Shown piece after piece: positions 25,995 through 35,393 of a stretch of DNA of 64,000 bases. A program made the translations under genes and the position numbers. Each line of letters begins with the position of its first letter. Position 1 is the stretch's first letter. Source of the DNA: Planctomycetota bacterium (GTDB lineage Bacteria; Planctomycetota; Planctomycetia; Pirellulales; Pirellulaceae); NCBI GenBank assembly GCA_027619595.1, contig JAQCHP010000006.1:1-64000 (forward strand), written 5' to 3'. Under the pieces are notes generated by a model that worked only from the letters and a program-made list of their open reading frames with translations, had not been told where the DNA came from and did not search any database.

Positions 25995-28643
25995 GTGCTC
26001 GAACTCGCTCTCCTTCTCGTGCTTGTGCTGATAGCCGTGTGCACCGGAGTATTCGTTCGATTGGCAAGTTTGCGGCGCCATCAAGAGTCGATTCTATTTG
26101 CCATCCACAAGGGACTTTCCGCGATTGAGTCGCGGCTACGGCGTTTGGAATCCCATTCGACGCCGTCGGACTCAAGCCCAGTCGTCACGGAATCGCCCGA
26201 AACTCACAGTCAAACCAAGCTCCCTAAGTCAGTCGATGTTGCGACCGACATTCTGCAGGCCGATCTCGTAGTACCTATCGTGAATCCCTCCGAATCGGAA
26301 CTCCCCAAGTTTGTTCCCGGGACAAGACCACTCCGACCCGCTACCGACGTCGAACCGCCATACACTTGGGGCGCCCAACCACCGGCCGGGACATCGCGAC
26401 CCAATTTGACCACGGCCGACGATCTAACCGTTTCGGCCGCCGGACCGTCGGTCGCCCACATGGCCTACCTACCACGTAAGCCGTTCGACAGTCCTGCTAA
26501 GCCCGATACGCGGTCTCCCTTTGAAGAAGCGGCGCAGGAGGTGCTACGTAAAATGTGGGCTTGGTTTGTCGTGGGCAAGGATCGCGTCCCCGAAGGGGTT
26601 TCGCTGGAATTTGCCATCGCCAGTCAGTGGTTGCTCCGCCTCGGTGTTTTGATTTTGCTATTTGGCATCGGTTTCTTTTTGAACTATTCGATCAAGCATG
26701 GTTGGATCGGACCAGAAGGCCGCGTGGGCCTGGCAACGCTCGCCGGCATGAGTATGTTGGCGGGTGGCGTACACCTCCTAGGTCGTCGGTACCATCTCTT
26801 GGGACAAGGACTGATGGGCGCAGGCACCGCGACCATCTACTTCACCATTTATGCCGCACAAACGAACTACAATCTCATCACGGCGCCAACGGCCCTGACC
26901 TTGATGTGTCTCGTCACGATGGCCGCCGGACTGCTCGCCATTCGATTTGAATCGCAGTTATTGGCAGTGCTTGCGATTGTCGGCGGCTACGGCACCCCGT
27001 CGCTTGTCGGTCCCGAACTAAGGAACGTCGCCCAGCTTTTCCCCTATCTTACGGTGCTGGGCATCGGCGTGATGTTCATTTCCGCTTGGAGGTCTTGGCC
27101 GTGGCTCAATCTCTTGAGCTTCCTCATGAATAGCGGCCTTGTGTTGACGGCTCTCAATACTCCCCCTCCCGAACCATTTTGGCAAGTCTATCCGTTCTTG
27201 ATAGGTTTCTTCCTCGTCTTTTCAACAGCGTCGTTTGTACACAACGTCTATCGTGACGTGCCGTCCTCCATCCTTGTGTTACTGGCACTGCTGGCGAATA
27301 GCACTCTGTTCCTGGGTGAGAGCTATGCGTTGGTTGAGGAAAATTTCAGTCGACGACACGTCGGAATTGTAACGCTGTCGCTGGCCGCATTTTATGTTGC
27401 TCACGTACACTATTGCCTCTCGCGTCAGCGCAAAGATGCCGGGCTGCTGTACACGTTCTTGGGGTTGTCGGCACTGTACCTTGCACTAACGCCAGTCTTA
27501 GCGATTTCGGCACGATGGTTGGCGCCCGCCTGGTCGGTTCAGGCGGTCGTCATGATCTGGATCTCTTACCAATTGCAAAGCCCCTTCTTGCGCCGCCTGG
27601 GGGAGTTACTGCTCACCCTGGTGGTCCTTCGATTGGGCTTATTCGATCTTGCGCTACACTACGGCACTTCGGAAGCTGGTATCACAGCGACTGGATACTT
27701 ACAGCATTTTCTCGAACGTTTGGTCGTCATAGGAACTCCGATTGCGTCCATTGCAACCACGAGTTGGCTGGCTGGACAACAAAAGAACTTGACACCTGCT
27801 TCCGTGGGGTCAACACCTGCTGCCGACTTCAACTTGAGCGCCAACGCAGCAATCGTGACGTTTATCGTCGTGTTTTTGTTTGGCAATTTGGAAGCATACC
27901 ACTTAGCCGATGCTGTGAATGGCCTATGGCGTCCGGCGGCAATTACGTTCATTTGGGCCGCTGCATTCCTCTGGCTCCTATGGCGAGGCCAAGCAGTTTC
28001 TTCGTCGCTACGCAATACCGCGTTGGTCGTGCTTGGATTCGCCATCATTGTCAAGTATCTATGTTGGGACATTGCACAATGGAACATCGGTGATGGCTTC
28101 TTGTATACCGATCCTTTCGTGGCGTCCGACTTCGGACTGCGACTGCTCGACTTTGCTGTCATCTTGTGTACCCTTGTGGTGGGGTGGCGTCAATTCCTCA
28201 CGCAGTCCGAGGATGCCGACTCGCGGTCAGCCAGCAATGCCTTCGGTGCAGCCGGGATCGGATTGCTATTTCTCTTCTTGACATTGGAAACGGGAACATT
28301 CTTCCAATGGAAATTGCCCAACTTGCGATTTGGTGCCATTTCCATCCTGTGGGCATCGTATGCGTTGGCACTTCTCTTGGCAGGAATGCAATACCGGCTC
28401 CGGCCACTACGGTACGCGGGCTTGGCACTCTTCAGTATTGTGGTAGCAAAGATCTTCTTTCTGGACTTACAAGAACTTGACACGTTCTACCGGATTATCG
28501 CGTTCCTCATCTTGGGCTGCTTGACAATTTGCGGTTCGTACCTATACCTACGATTCCAGGAGATGTTCACTGCGGACCAAGCTGCCGATCGACCCAAGAA
28601 ACCAAGCGAGGAGGTTCCCGCGGAGCCGACAACCCCATCATGA
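25995..28643 (+). CDS. DUF2339 multi-pass membrane protein
   Basis: About 882 aa. The start GTG 25995 has GGGAG 7 nt upstream and opens directly in a membrane anchor (VLELALLLVLVLIAVCTGVFV). A short coiled coil (RRHQESILFAIHKGLSAIESRLRRLE) and a Pro-rich linker precede 20 or more hydrophobic helices from about residue 205 to 860. FAIASQWLLRLGVLILLFGIGFFL and GRYHLLGQGLMGAGTATIYFTIYAA type motifs identify DUF2339. Function is unknown; an envelope role is likely. The next gene begins at the overlapping ATGA and belongs to DUF3999, its usual neighbour. Confidence 0.85.
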   Translation: MLELALLLVLVLIAVCTGVFVRLASLRRHQESILFAIHKGLSAIESRLRRLESHSTPSDSSPVVTESPETHSQTKLPKSVDVATDILQADLVVPIVNPSESELPKFVPGTRPLRPATDVEPPYTWGAQPPAGTSRPNLTTADDLTVSAAGPSVAHMAYLPRKPFDSPAKPDTRSPFEEAAQEVLRKMWAWFVVGKDRVPEGVSLEFAIASQWLLRLGVLILLFGIGFFLNYSIKHGWIGPEGRVGLATLAGMSMLAGGVHLLGRRYHLLGQGLMGAGTATIYFTIYAAQTNYNLITAPTALTLMCLVTMAAGLLAIRFESQLLAVLAIVGGYGTPSLVGPELRNVAQLFPYLTVLGIGVMFISAWRSWPWLNLLSFLMNSGLVLTALNTPPPEPFWQVYPFLIGFFLVFSTASFVHNVYRDVPSSILVLLALLANSTLFLGESYALVEENFSRRHVGIVTLSLAAFYVAHVHYCLSRQRKDAGLLYTFLGLSALYLALTPVLAISARWLAPAWSVQAVVMIWISYQLQSPFLRRLGELLLTLVVLRLGLFDLALHYGTSEAGITATGYLQHFLERLVVIGTPIASIATTSWLAGQQKNLTPASVGSTPAADFNLSANAAIVTFIVVFLFGNLEAYHLADAVNGLWRPAAITFIWAAAFLWLLWRGQAVSSSLRNTALVVLGFAIIVKYLCWDIAQWNIGDGFLYTDPFVASDFGLRLLDFAVILCTLVVGWRQFLTQSEDADSRSASNAFGAAGIGLLFLFLTLETGTFFQWKLPNLRFGAISILWASYALALLLAGMQYRLRPLRYAGLALFSIVVAKIFFLDLQELDTFYRIIAFLILGCLTICGSYLYLRFQEMFTADQAADRPKKPSEEVPAEPTTPS

Positions 28644-30058
28644 AATACGTATTTACTTTTCGCTGCATTTCCGCTGTGGCTGTCCTATTCGTTTGCATCG
28701 ATCCGCTAACGGCTTTACCCCCCCTGCCGAACGATTTTCCACGCTACAAGGAAATACAATTCAACATCCCATCGTCGACGACGGAACTAGCTACCGTTCG
28801 TTTGGACGACAATGTTTATGCGCACACATCCAACTTGAACGGTGGACTGCAAGTCTTCCAATCGGACGGACCGGTTGTTGCGCATACGATCAACATCGCC
28901 ACTGAAAAACGAAGCGTCAGCCGACGAGAAACCTGGGCTCCAGAGCGTGTTGATCTGCAGAAACAGCCCGATGGAAGCCTTCTGTTCACGCTAACAACAA
29001 AAGCTAATCGAGCCATCGACGGTATTCACATCGATACTCCATTGACAGATTTTTACCAACATGTCACCGTGCATGGCCAACAACTAGGGGGTGAATGGCA
29101 GGAAATCGTACCCAAGGCCGTGATCTACGACCTTTCTCAGCATTTCGCCTTCCGAGCGAGCGACATTCCATTACCTGTCAACAACTATTTGGCTTTTCGC
29201 GTCGTCATCCATGAGCCGACCAGCGATGTGCCGATGGAAAGACAGCAGATCACCGAAACACGAACTGCCGGTGGAATTGACTCAACCACGCTCACACGCT
29301 CCATTCAGCAACGCCCGTTTCAAGTTGGCCGATTCTCATTTTGGAGTAACGTGTCGGAACCCTACCACGTCAAGCCGATCGTTCAAGAATATTCTACCCG
29401 AGACTTCCGCGCCGAACCGTATAAACAAGAACAACGGGTCGAGTACCTGTTTTTTGCCACCAATGGCCAACCGCTCACCGAAGTGAGTCTACTGACAGAT
29501 CAGGAAAATTTCTCACGAGAGGTAACTTTAGAAACCAAGGTGGAGACCTCGACCGGCACTGATTGGCGGTTCGTTGCACGTGACCGTCTGCAAGCGGTCG
29601 CGTTTCGCGAACTCCAGCGGGCCCATTTGCGTCTCACATTCGCAGAAACACGCGAGCGCAATTGGCGCATCTCTATCGATCATGGTGACAATGCGCCCCT
29701 CACGGTAACCGGCGTCAAAGCCGCTGGACATGTGCACGAGTTGCAATACTTGCACGAATCAGGCAAACAGTATCGGCTCTATTATGGGGCAGCAGATTCA
29801 CTGCCAACCGCACTCGACACGACCGCGCTACGAACGATTTCCCAAAGGGGCTACGCACCCGTCACGATGAAGCTCGGGGAACCAGTCACTAATACGAGTC
29901 ACGATCCTCGCGGCCGCCGTACGAATGTGATTGAAATTCCGCAGGTCGTGTTTTGGATCGCAGGATTGATCCTGATGACTGTCACCGTGTTGGGACTGGT
30001 GGCCGCCGTCGGACGGATGGAATCGCATTCCGGCCCTGAGAAGCCGTCCGATTCTTGA
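28640..30058 (+). CDS. DUF3999-like exported protein
   Basis: A 472-aa protein with a signal peptide (about residues 1-23, ending LTALP), a mostly beta-strand periplasmic region and a C-terminal membrane helix (WIAGLILMTVTVLGLVAAV, about residues 440-460). The layout matches DUF3999, the standard neighbour of DUF2339 proteins. The ATG (28640) overlaps the TGA of the DUF2339 gene, so translation is coupled and the two proteins probably form one complex with its bulk in the periplasm. Function unknown. Transcription ends before the converging hpnE gene. Confidence 0.75.
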   Translation: MKYVFTFRCISAVAVLFVCIDPLTALPPLPNDFPRYKEIQFNIPSSTTELATVRLDDNVYAHTSNLNGGLQVFQSDGPVVAHTINIATEKRSVSRRETWAPERVDLQKQPDGSLLFTLTTKANRAIDGIHIDTPLTDFYQHVTVHGQQLGGEWQEIVPKAVIYDLSQHFAFRASDIPLPVNNYLAFRVVIHEPTSDVPMERQQITETRTAGGIDSTTLTRSIQQRPFQVGRFSFWSNVSEPYHVKPIVQEYSTRDFRAEPYKQEQRVEYLFFATNGQPLTEVSLLTDQENFSREVTLETKVETSTGTDWRFVARDRLQAVAFRELQRAHLRLTFAETRERNWRISIDHGDNAPLTVTGVKAAGHVHELQYLHESGKQYRLYYGAADSLPTALDTTALRTISQRGYAPVTMKLGEPVTNTSHDPRGRRTNVIEIPQVVFWIAGLILMTVTVLGLVAAVGRMESHSGPEKPSDS

Positions 30059-30232
30059 TGACGTTACCCCCGTGGCATTGGTAGTACGTCAACCACCTGC
30101 CGAACTAGGTGAACGAGGATGTTCTTGGAACCCGAATTCACAAAACTGGGAGTACGCAAGCAAAGGGTTCCTGATGCCTGGGGCGTTTCGATCCATGGCT
30201 AACGCATTCGGGTTACAAGTGCTGGATCTCGC

Positions 30233-31663
30233 TTAATGACAGTCCCGAATGAGCCACCGCGCCAGCCACTCGCGTGGAAGCGATTCAACTTCAAGTTTCG
30301 TTCGTACGCCACTTTGCGCCAGAATACATTCGGCGGCTCGATAGCCGCTAATCACCGCCCCCTCCATCGTGGCCGGCCAACCGGTGCGGGTCCAATCACC
30401 GGCCAACGTCACGCTTCCCACCGCGGTCGCTTGCGGGGGACGCCACGCATCGCTTCCAGCCGTAGGAGAAAACACAGCATGGGGTTGCGCCACCACTTGC
30501 ACATAAGCGAGTTGAGCCGATTTCGCCTCCGGGAAAATAGCTCGCAACTCACCCACAACGCAATCCGCCAATTCCATCGATCGACCGTCTTCATCGTCAT
30601 GAGCCGCGCTGATCACGACTTGATAATAGTATTTGGAGTCACCGATTGCATGAGGAACCGGCTGCAAACCCCGCGCAAAAATCCATTGAGAACGCTGCTC
30701 CAGCAACACGGCATGCGGCAATTGCATGATAGGTCGATCAAACCAAAGATGGACCGCAGCAATCGACCCGGATTCCAGCCGTTCCCAATCTTCGACCTGC
30801 GGACCCGTTGCGTTCGAATTCAGGGACGCTCGCAACTCCGGAGACAATAGTGACGCAGCTTGACGCCACGGAACCGCGACAATCACCTGGTCAAACCGGT
30901 CGATGACACCGGAATTCAGCTCAATGGACGCACAGGCTATCCCTTCGCAACACACCTGCTTCACCCGGGTGTTGGTTTGCACTGACACTCCCAATCGCAA
31001 CAACGCGCCACGCATGTGTTCGTCATACAGTTCTCCCAGCGGAACTTGGGGGACTTCCAGGAAGAACGCCTTGCGAGCACCCATAAAGCCATCTACAAGT
31101 ACCTTGCGCGCGGCGGAAAAAGCGATCCGATCGAGCCGTTCCGACAAAGCGCTCACCAGGACCGGCTGCCAAAACTGGTTGATCAGCGCATCGCTCGTGC
31201 GGTACTTGCGCAACCAATCGAGAATCGTCAGTCGATTGTCACCCATCTGCGGACTCGTCCGGGCCAATCGATGGAATGTCCAAGCAAGCTGCAGTCGGTC
31301 TGACCAGTGGAGGAATCGCATGCCAACCAGGGCCTTGGCAAGGTGGAGCGGGGCCGGCAGCCAGGGTATGCAACCGAAATCGGACTGTCGTCCGTGCCTG
31401 TCGATAAAGTGCATCACCTCGAAGCGATGAAACAAGTCACGCAGCCCAGCTCGGTCCAAGAAATCAGCCAGATTGGTACAGCACCCCATGCTGACATGTT
31501 GGCAATGATCTAACCATGCACCGGTCGAAGGTTCGCGCCAGGACCCAGCACGCCCGCCCAGCGACCGCTTCGCCTCGAACAGACTCACTTGGTGGCCATG
31601 TTCCGCCAGCCGATATGCGGCCGACATACCAGCCAATCCTCCCCCCACGATTCCAATCTTCAC
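30233..31663 (-). CDS. hpnE: Squalene-associated FAD-dependent desaturase HpnE
   Basis: A 476-aa flavoprotein of the phytoene-desaturase-like amine oxidase superfamily. It has the FAD Rossmann fold at the very N-terminus (KIGIVGGGLAGMSAAYRLAEHGHQVSLFEAKRSLGGRAGS, a GxGxxG/DxE pattern) and a C-terminal FAD motif with AGDWTRTGWPATMEGAVISGYRAA. HpnE reduces hydroxysqualene to squalene in the three-enzyme pathway from farnesyl diphosphate. It is the last gene of hpnC-hpnD-hpnE; its ATG overlaps the hpnD stop by 4 bp (31660-31663), so translation is coupled. Confidence 0.9.
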   Translation of the reverse strand: MKIGIVGGGLAGMSAAYRLAEHGHQVSLFEAKRSLGGRAGSWREPSTGAWLDHCQHVSMGCCTNLADFLDRAGLRDLFHRFEVMHFIDRHGRQSDFGCIPWLPAPLHLAKALVGMRFLHWSDRLQLAWTFHRLARTSPQMGDNRLTILDWLRKYRTSDALINQFWQPVLVSALSERLDRIAFSAARKVLVDGFMGARKAFFLEVPQVPLGELYDEHMRGALLRLGVSVQTNTRVKQVCCEGIACASIELNSGVIDRFDQVIVAVPWRQAASLLSPELRASLNSNATGPQVEDWERLESGSIAAVHLWFDRPIMQLPHAVLLEQRSQWIFARGLQPVPHAIGDSKYYYQVVISAAHDDEDGRSMELADCVVGELRAIFPEAKSAQLAYVQVVAQPHAVFSPTAGSDAWRPPQATAVGSVTLAGDWTRTGWPATMEGAVISGYRAAECILAQSGVRTKLEVESLPREWLARWLIRDCH

Positions 31664-32556
31664 GGTACGCTTGACCTATGCCGGTGCCCGGCAACGTGGG
31701 GCTTCCAGCGGCTAGCGACCGATTCGCTCCCGACAATCCATAGTCGTTGCCAATTGGGGACTCGTACGCGCGACTTGAGCACCTCCGCCGGCGCCCCTTT
31801 GATGCGTGCCAATAACGACTGGTAGGTTCGCATCAGCGATCGGACGATCGGTCGACCTACTCCCTCCAGTTGGTCCAAAGGACGAGCCGCCGCAAAAAGC
31901 TCCTCTGCCCGCTGAACCTCAAATTCCATTAAACGTAAGAACGACTCGCTGCAGTTCCCCTGCTGGAAAGACTCCGTGTCGCAGCCAAAACGCCGCAAAT
32001 CCTCTTGCGGCAGGTAAACACGTCCCTGCATGACATCTTCGCGAACATCTCGCAAGATATTGGTGAGTTGAATCGCCTGACCACAACTGCGCGCGGCTGG
32101 CGAGCCGGCCAGTTCAGGTGCACCCCAAATATGCAAACAAGCCTGCCCCACGGAAGTTGACACACAGTCACAGTAACGCTGCAACTCTTCGAATGTCTCA
32201 TAGGTGCCGATCTCCAAGTCCATTCGCGCACCATCAATTGCCGCATTCAAGCAGTCCTGAGGTACTTGGTATCGTTGAACGACATCGGCCAGTGCCGTCC
32301 AAATCCCATTCGTCGGGTTGGAACTGTCGTAGACCAGTTGGAGGCATCGTTCCCACTGCTGAAGTGCGGCTCGGCGAACAAAAACCGGACGCTGGTTGTC
32401 GACCAGGTCATCGGTTCGACGCAAGAAGGCGTACAGACCCTCCATCGCACACCGCTCGGTCGGTGGCAACAGATAAAATGACCAAGCAAAACTCGACGCC
32501 GACTGCCGGGTCACTTCCCGGCAAAGTGAGTAGCTGGCTTGAAGTTCGCAATCCAT
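31660..32556 (-). CDS. hpnD: Presqualene diphosphate synthase HpnD
   Basis: A 298-aa trans-isoprenyl diphosphate condensing enzyme of the squalene/phytoene synthase family. The two Asp-rich Mg-binding motifs are clear: FLRRTDDLVDNQ (about residues 46-57) and DVREDVMQGRVYLPQEDL (about 170-190). HpnD joins two farnesyl diphosphates to presqualene diphosphate. The gene overlaps hpnC by 46 bp in another frame, counting from ATG 32556, and hpnE by 4 bp. Both overlaps indicate one operon with coupled translation. Identification as HpnD rather than HpnC rests on order in the operon. Confidence 0.9.
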   Translation of the reverse strand: MDCELQASYSLCREVTRQSASSFAWSFYLLPPTERCAMEGLYAFLRRTDDLVDNQRPVFVRRAALQQWERCLQLVYDSSNPTNGIWTALADVVQRYQVPQDCLNAAIDGARMDLEIGTYETFEELQRYCDCVSTSVGQACLHIWGAPELAGSPAARSCGQAIQLTNILRDVREDVMQGRVYLPQEDLRRFGCDTESFQQGNCSESFLRLMEFEVQRAEELFAAARPLDQLEGVGRPIVRSLMRTYQSLLARIKGAPAEVLKSRVRVPNWQRLWIVGSESVASRWKPHVAGHRHRSSVP

Positions 32557-33473
32557 TGGGCTAAGCCGTACCGCCGCGTGAGGGTTCTCCGTAAGATCGA
32601 CAACCTCCCGAATCTACCAATAACGGGGCGAGTTGACCAGACATCGTAGTTCACTCGGCGGATCGCTCGGACCACAGCGAGCCCACCCTCAAGGAACAAC
32701 CCAATTTGCAGTTGGAACGCCGGATCCACGGTATGGACAAGAGGACGACCCGCCACCAAATAGCTTTCGGCTCGATCCACCTCAAACCGCATCAGATTGC
32801 GAAAACGTGGATTGAATTCGCGGGCCGACCACATCCGGGCGTCATATCCAAATGCTTCCCGGGTCGCCCGAGGGATATAAATCCGACCACGCATCGCGTC
32901 ACGGGAGACATCCTGGCAAAAGTTGATCAACTGCAATCCAGTACAAATATGGTCCGACCACCGTATATTTCCATCGCTAGCACACCGACCCAATCCCAAA
33001 ATCAATCGCCCCACCGGATTCGCGGAACAACGACAATAGGCCAATAAGTCGGCAAAATCATCGTACTCCTGTTGCGATTGGTCGCGACGAAAGGCCGTTA
33101 GCAGGTCCAAGAAGGGCTGGCGTGGAAGTGAATATTCACCAATCGTTTCACGTAAGGCGGCAAAAATGGGATGCGTACACTCCCCGTCGTAGCACGCCTC
33201 TAACCGCGTCTGCCACCAGTTGAGCATATTCAACGACATCAATGGGTCCGCCACCCGGTCGGCGATGTCGTCCGCGCCCCGACAGTAGGCATAGAGATGA
33301 CAAAAGTGTTGCCGCACAGAAGCAGGCAAAAACCAACTGATCACGCTAAAGTTCTCTTCGTGCCGAAGCGTGAACTGGCGGCAATACTCGCGAGCGGCCG
33401 GTAGTGCCGCTAAATCGCTCCACGACACCGAGCCATCGGCACCAAGCCCGACACTACGTAGTTCTTGGTCCAT
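32511..33473 (-). CDS. hpnC: Hydroxysqualene synthase HpnC
   Basis: A 320-aa paralogue of HpnD. The Asp-rich motifs are AYCRGADDIADRVAD (about residues 65-79) and DVSRDAMRGRIYIPRA (about 190-205). In the pathway HpnC converts presqualene diphosphate to hydroxysqualene. It is the first gene of the operon. Squalene made here would feed hopanoids or other C30 lipids, but no squalene-hopene cyclase is in this window. The promoter should lie in 33474-33578, where a 21-bp tandem repeat is found. Confidence 0.9.
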   Translation of the reverse strand: MDQELRSVGLGADGSVSWSDLAALPAAREYCRQFTLRHEENFSVISWFLPASVRQHFCHLYAYCRGADDIADRVADPLMSLNMLNWWQTRLEACYDGECTHPIFAALRETIGEYSLPRQPFLDLLTAFRRDQSQQEYDDFADLLAYCRCSANPVGRLILGLGRCASDGNIRWSDHICTGLQLINFCQDVSRDAMRGRIYIPRATREAFGYDARMWSAREFNPRFRNLMRFEVDRAESYLVAGRPLVHTVDPAFQLQIGLFLEGGLAVVRAIRRVNYDVWSTRPVIGRFGRLSILRRTLTRRYGLAQWIANFKPATHFAGK

Positions 33474-33510
33474 CGTGTACTACGGAGTGTGTCAGGGTTG
33501 GGTGATCCCT

Positions 33511-33573
33511 TCGCGGAGCGAAGGGCGACAATCGCGGAGTGATCTGGGACAATCGCGGAGCGAAGGGCGACAA
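33511..33573. repeat. 21-bp tandem repeat, three units
   Basis: Units start at 33511, 33532 and 33553 with TCGCGGAGCGAAGGGCGAC; the first and third are identical and the second has several changes. The array lies in the 105-bp gap between hpnC and the CBS gene, so it sits in the hpnC upstream region and right behind the CBS stop. Each unit has CGGAGCGAAGGG, which may form alternative pairings. Regulatory role possible but unproved. Confidence 0.8.
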
Positions 33574-33578
33574 TCGTG

Positions 33579-34004
33579 CTAACCGTGGATGTACGATTTG
33601 AGGAAATGATTTTCTAAGCTTAACGCGTCGTGCTGTGCCTTGACCACGTCTCCAATCGAGATAATACCGATCAGCTGGTCTTGCTGAGTAATTGGTAAGT
33701 GGCGGATCCGATTCTCGGTCAACAATCCCATGATATCCTCCACATCCGACTCCGGTCGCGCCGTGATCGGGTTGGGAGTCATATGATCGCGCACGCGACA
33801 GTCATGCAGACCATCCCCCTGCGTCGCGCAGGCACGCAAGATGTCTCGCTCAGTAATGATTCCGACCATCTGCTCACCATCACATACGACCAGCGATCCA
33901 CAATTGTGACGCACCAGCGTTTCGACAACATCTGCCAAAGTTGCTTCGGGTCGAATGGTATGTACGCGACGACCCTTGATCTCCAAAATATCTTGCAGTT
34001 TCAT
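33579..34004 (-). CDS. Tandem CBS-domain protein
   Basis: A 141-aa cytoplasmic protein made of two CBS domains (about residues 8-60 and 72-125): GSLVVCDGEQMVGIITERDILR and RHLPITQQDQLIGIISIGDVVK. CBS pairs bind adenine nucleotides and act as energy or redox sensors; the fused effector is absent, so it should act on another protein. ATG 34004 has GAGGATGG upstream. The region upstream holds two CRP-like palindromes, which would place this gene under a cAMP/FNR-type regulator. Confidence 0.85.
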   Translation of the reverse strand: MKLQDILEIKGRRVHTIRPEATLADVVETLVRHNCGSLVVCDGEQMVGIITERDILRACATQGDGLHDCRVRDHMTPNPITARPESDVEDIMGLLTENRIRHLPITQQDQLIGIISIGDVVKAQHDALSLENHFLKSYIHG

Positions 34005-34108
34005 GACCCATCCTCATTTCTTGATAGGACCACCAAATCGGACACGCATTCGTGCCCCTGTATTGCAAGATAACCACCGCCAACCCGCCAAGTCAATGCA
34101 ACTCTTTT

Positions 34109-34130
34109 CATTGTGAAATTCGTCACAATG
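34109..34130. promoter_or_regulatory. CRP/FNR-like palindrome, site 1
   Basis: CATTGTGA, six bases, TCACAATG: a perfect 8-bp inverted repeat around N6, identical to the TGTGA-N6-TCACA consensus of the CRP protein family. It lies 105 bp upstream of the CBS gene start (minus strand) and 49 bp beyond the end of the DUF1080 gene, so the CBS gene is the likely target. Confidence 0.65.
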
Positions 34131-34137
34131 TTCGGAG

Positions 34138-34156
34138 TTTGTGAAAAAAATCACAT
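34138..34156. promoter_or_regulatory. CRP/FNR-like palindrome, site 2
   Basis: TTTGTGA, six A, TCACAT: again a perfect TGTGA-N6-TCACA. Its centre is 28 bp from the first site. An all-A spacer would make the site bent. It lies between the DUF1080 stop and site 1. Confidence 0.65.
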
Positions 34157-34178
34157 GGTCGTTCAGTGGCTGATGGAA

Positions 34179-35393
34179 CTAGGTCGGCTCGTGTTTTCGC
34201 ACAACCAGTTCGCGCACCAAGATATCCTTAAAAAGCAGGTTGGTCGTCGGGTCATGGCCTTGGATCATAAGCGTCCCCGGCTCAGTCCGCAGTCCGCGTC
34301 GGGGGTTTGGGTCGGGTTTGCGGGTATCGACCCAATCGGTCACCAGGAATCCGTTGACCCAGATCGAGATCCGAGGACCGGTCACAACAATCGTCTTGTG
34401 GAACCATTCGTGGTCGTTGGCAACCACCATCCGTGCATTTTGGCGGCGGAAGATCCCGCCCGTACCGCAGTCCTGCGGTTTGGCCCGGTCTCCTTCGAGG
34501 AACCCATTGTGAATCTGGCTCTCGTAGCCGTTCATTTGTTCGCCGGACTGACAGCGAAAGAAGATCCCCGAGTTCAATCGATCGCCGTTGACATGGCAGG
34601 CACACTGGAACACAAAGTCGCCAAATTGCTGTTCTGATTCGAGCAACCCGCGGCCACCAAGTACCTGTAACTCACCCGCAGGTGTCGGGGTAAACTTACT
34701 TGGGAGATCGGGATAGCTCTTCCAGCCAGTGAGGTCCTTTCCATTGAACAGCGGGGGTACTTCTAAAGGTTTGAGCCGGATGTGGCGAAAAGCGACTCGT
34801 CCCTGATTGTGTTGCAGTCCGATATACCCCCGACCGGTCGGGCCGGGACCGCTATATTCGGCGGAAATTTTTCCGTCGACGTGAATTGTGACTTTCTCTC
34901 CTTTGGCAGTCACCTCCAACGTATGCCACTGATCATCGGACGCCGCTTGATCGTAGCGCACTTGCCCCACCAAACTGCCCGTGGGGAAAGGATTTGCGGC
35001 AGGAGCAATATTCAGTTCATAACAGTCGACACCCGGCGCGGTCGGCCGGGAACTCGTGCGGAAGAAGACTCCGCTATTTGTGTCGGAATCGGCCCGAAAC
35101 TCAAGCCTCAGCACATAGTCATCAAACTGTGCCGTTGTCCGCAACAGTCCGACCTCTCCGGAACTGACCGTAATCGTTTGGTCCTCCACCTTCCAATTCG
35201 CTTTGGCAGCAGGTACCCAACCGAACAACGTTTCACCATCAAAAAGCGATATCCACCCGTCGGCGATTTCGTCAGGTGCCAGCCCGGGCGTTTGGCCGCC
35301 GGCCATCGTTACACACGGCAATCCGATCGCAATCCCGAAAATGAGAATTTGGACCAGCACCAGTCGAATCGCTCTACGTCGCATCCGCCACAC
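34179..35393 (-). CDS. Exported DUF1080 double-domain glycoside-binding/hydrolase-like protein
   Basis: A 404-aa protein with a signal peptide (residues about 1-31, ending VTMAGG). Two copies of the DUF1080 (3-keto-disaccharide hydrolase-like) jelly-roll follow: about 40-205 (ADGWISLFDGETLFGWV ... SGVFFRTS) and about 213-400 (PLFNGKDLTGWKSYPD ... SGIFFRCQSGEQMNGYE). The family is expanded in planctomycetes and is linked to breakdown of keto-sugars or polysaccharides; the exact substrate is unknown. The start of the gene overlaps the stop of the 149-aa gene by 20 bp. Probably periplasmic. Confidence 0.85.
   Translation of the reverse strand: MWRMRRRAIRLVLVQILIFGIAIGLPCVTMAGGQTPGLAPDEIADGWISLFDGETLFGWVPAAKANWKVEDQTITVSSGEVGLLRTTAQFDDYVLRLEFRADSDTNSGVFFRTSSRPTAPGVDCYELNIAPAANPFPTGSLVGQVRYDQAASDDQWHTLEVTAKGEKVTIHVDGKISAEYSGPGPTGRGYIGLQHNQGRVAFRHIRLKPLEVPPLFNGKDLTGWKSYPDLPSKFTPTPAGELQVLGGRGLLESEQQFGDFVFQCACHVNGDRLNSGIFFRCQSGEQMNGYESQIHNGFLEGDRAKPQDCGTGGIFRRQNARMVVANDHEWFHKTIVVTGPRISIWVNGFLVTDWVDTRKPDPNPRRGLRTEPGTLMIQGHDPTTNLLFKDILVRELVVRKHEPT

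Noticed and set aside
34113-34637. 174-aa plus-strand frame over the DUF1080 gene
   Set aside because: It is the complement of the DUF1080 coding sequence, with no independent start signal, and it crosses the CRP-like palindromes.
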